Assembly (NCBI GenBank): GCA_011524475.1
Contig: WTKG01000076.1
Span: forward strand, 1-6,914
Direction: 5' to 3'
Length of the DNA stretch: 6,914 nucleotides
From: Demequinaceae bacterium
GTDB lineage: Bacteria; Actinomycetota; Actinomycetes; Actinomycetales; Demequinaceae
The translations under genes and the position numbers were made by a program. Below the pieces are notes generated by a model. That model searched no databases and had not been told where the DNA came from. It saw only the letters and a program-made list of their open reading frames with translations. Shown piece by piece: positions 5,897-6,914 of this stretch; the stretch's first letter is position 1; every line of letters starts with the position of its first letter.

Positions 5897-5904
5897 CTCC
5901 TTTT
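5897..5904 (-). promoter_or_regulatory. Strong Shine-Dalgarno of the LRV-like gene
   Basis: AAAAGGAG on the minus strand, 6 bases before ATG 5890. It is the best ribosome binding site in the window and suggests this small protein is made at a good level. Confidence 0.85.
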
Positions 5905-5935
5905 CACTTCTTCGCCTTGCTACTTCAGGCGATAA

Positions 5936-5952
5936 ACCGATAATAAATCGGT
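5936..5952. promoter_or_regulatory. Palindrome ACCGAT-N5-ATCGGT, candidate operator/promoter of the LRV-like gene
   Basis: A perfect 6-base inverted repeat (ACCGAT 5936-5941, ATCGGT 5947-5952) is separated by AATAA. Read on the minus strand, its centre contains TATTAT (5945 to 5940), a good -10-like hexamer for the downstream gene, 50 bases before its start codon. A second, overlapping small palindrome, CGGT-CA-ACCG, lies at 5949-5958, and further AACCG half-sites follow at 5962-5970. The -35 position has only TTCCGG, so the promoter is weakly supported. The arrangement would suit a repressor covering the -10 (inference). Confidence 0.35.
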
Positions 5953-5969
5953 CAACCGAAAACCGGAAC

Positions 5970-6019
5970 CCACATGTGAGAAATCTGTCAAGCCCCCATT
6001 TATGGGGTAATACATGTGG
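5970..6019. repeat. Nested inverted repeats downstream of pnp
   Basis: Outer arms CCACATGT (5970-5977) and ACATGTGG (6012-6019) are perfect inverted repeats. Between them is a perfect inner repeat, CCCCAT (5994-5999), TT, ATGGGG (6002-6007). The first outer arm also forms the self-palindrome CACATGTG (5971-5978). The element starts 26 bases past the pnp stop. It could fold in the pnp 3' region and act in termination, in processing or as a 3'-end barrier, but there is no T-run after the inner stem, so it is not a standard intrinsic terminator. A TTGACA (minus strand, 5991 to 5986) also falls here, without a -10 at the usual distance. Confidence 0.35.
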
Positions 6020-6045
6020 TACTATGCCCCCTATCTCGGTGGCGG

Positions 6046-6914
6046 CTATTCTGCCCCATCTTCCTGGACAATTGCAAGGGAAATTTTTCCACGCGGATCA
6101 ACTTCGTTGATTTCCACCTGGATCTTCTGCCCGACGCTCACAACGTCTTCAACGTTCTCCACGCGCTTGCCGCCCACCAAGTGACGAATCTGCGAAATGT
6201 GCAGCAGTCCGTCCTTTCCAGGAGCAAGGGACACGAAAGCCCCGAAAGCAACAGTTTTGACAACTGTCCCCACGAAACGTTCTCCCACCTCAGGCATGTG
6301 CGGGTTGGCGATGGCGTTGACAGCATCACGAGCCGCGTTCGCCGCCTCACCGTTGTCCGCGCCAATGAACACGGTGCCGTCATCCTCAATCGAAATATCC
6401 GCACCAGTGTCATCTTGAATCTGGTTGATCATCTTGCCCTTCGGGCCAATAACCTCACCGATCTTGTCCACCGGAACTTTGACCGTGATGATGCGTGGCG
6501 CGTGAGGACTCATCTCGTCCGGCTCGTTAATGGCGGACTCCATCACATCGAGAATGTGGAGACGCGCATCACGAGCTTGCGACAACGCTCCTGCCAAGAC
6601 GGATGCCGGAATTCCGTCCAGTTTGGTGTCCAACTGAATCGCAGTGACGAATTCACGGGTTCCCGCAACCTTGAAGTCCATGTCCCCAAAGGCATCTTCC
6701 GCGCCAAGAATGTCGGTCAGCGCCGCGTATTCAGTAGTGCCGTCGACCTCGTCGGACACGAGACCCATGGCGATACCTGCAACCGGAGCGCGTAGCGGAA
6801 CACCGGCATTGAGCAGCGACAACGTAGACGCACACACCGAGCCCATCGATGTTGACCCGTTTGAACCGAGCGCTTCCGACACCTGACGAATCGCGTAGGG
6901 GAAGTCTTCCCTGC
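6046..6914 (-). CDS. pnp: Polynucleotide phosphorylase, C-terminal 288 residues (5' end outside window)
   Basis: PNPase degrades RNA 3' to 5' with phosphate, and can also add tails, as a trimer. The window holds the C-terminal part, in frame from the right edge. It begins [29 protein letters not shown], which includes the phosphate-binding serine region of the second RNase PH domain. The catalytic block [14 protein letters not shown] contains Asp73, Asp79 and Lys81 of the fragment, corresponding to E. coli D486, D492 and K494. A KH domain follows (about 141-202, GxxG loop GPKG at 156-159), then an S1 domain (about 209-282, [28 protein letters not shown]). The protein stops six residues after the S1 core, so its tail is shorter than in some actinobacteria such as M. 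tuberculosis. Catalytic residues are intact. The stop is at 6046-6048. Confidence 0.98.
   Translation of the reverse strand, partial: REDFPYAIRQVSEALGSNGSTSMGSVCASTLSLLNAGVPLRAPVAGIAMGLVSDEVDGTTEYAALTDILGAEDAFGDMDFKVAGTREFVTAIQLDTKLDGIPASVLAGALSQARDARLHILDVMESAINEPDEMSPHAPRIITVKVPVDKIGEVIGPKGKMINQIQDDTGADISIEDDGTVFIGADNGEAANAARDAVNAIANPHMPEVGERFVGTVVKTVAFGAFVSLAPGKDGLLHISQIRHLVGGKRVENVEDVVSVGQKIQVEINEVDPRGKISLAIVQEDGAE

Noticed and set aside
5986..5991. Consensus TTGACA -35 on the minus strand
   Set aside because: The hexamer 17 bases downstream is TTCCGG, not a -10, so no promoter is called on this basis.
6016..6795. A 259-codon open frame on the plus strand opposite pnp
   Set aside because: It lies antisense to the PNPase domains, has no family resemblance, and is explained by the codon bias of the real gene.

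Overview
The window reads as a piece of an actinobacterial chromosome: moderately GC-rich by eye, frequent GTG starts, tightly packed genes, and a ThyX of the long actinobacterial type (the SFPQREIEMV segment and the GRVAP C-terminus). The gene order pnp, small repeat protein, M16 peptidase, dapB, small TPR-like membrane protein, thyX, dapA matches the core arrangement I know from many Actinomycetota, especially the Micrococcales side. I cannot name a genus with confidence.

Layout, left to right. On the minus strand lie the N-terminal part of dapA (it runs off the left edge) and a complete thyX. A divergent, 82-base intergenic region follows. Next come three plus-strand genes that look like one operon: azlC, azlD (4-base overlap) and a GNAT acetyltransferase (20-base gap). 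The acetyltransferase ends convergently inside a shared CTAG with a minus-strand small membrane protein. The rest is minus strand: the small membrane protein, dapB (1-base stop/start overlap with the membrane protein), an M16 zinc peptidase (9-base gap to dapB), a repeat protein of LRV/HEAT type, and the C-terminal 288 residues of polynucleotide phosphorylase, which runs off the right edge. There is no gap above about 160 bases. I saw no tRNA, rRNA, CRISPR array, insertion sequence or phage gene.

How the genes relate. dapA and dapB encode consecutive steps of the diaminopimelate/lysine pathway and flank the segment, and ThyX makes dTMP. PNPase belongs to RNA turnover, and the M16 peptidase and repeat protein travel with it. 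The azlCD-acetyltransferase module is on the opposite strand from everything else and splits the block between dapB and thyX, so it looks like a later insertion of an amino-acid exporter operon (inference).

Nothing here is convincingly a new system. The points most worth checking are the poorly understood LRV-type protein with its palindrome-rich upstream region, the azlCD-GNAT island with a triple inverted-repeat candidate operator, and a shared TAAGGT hexamer at the same distance from two start codons.
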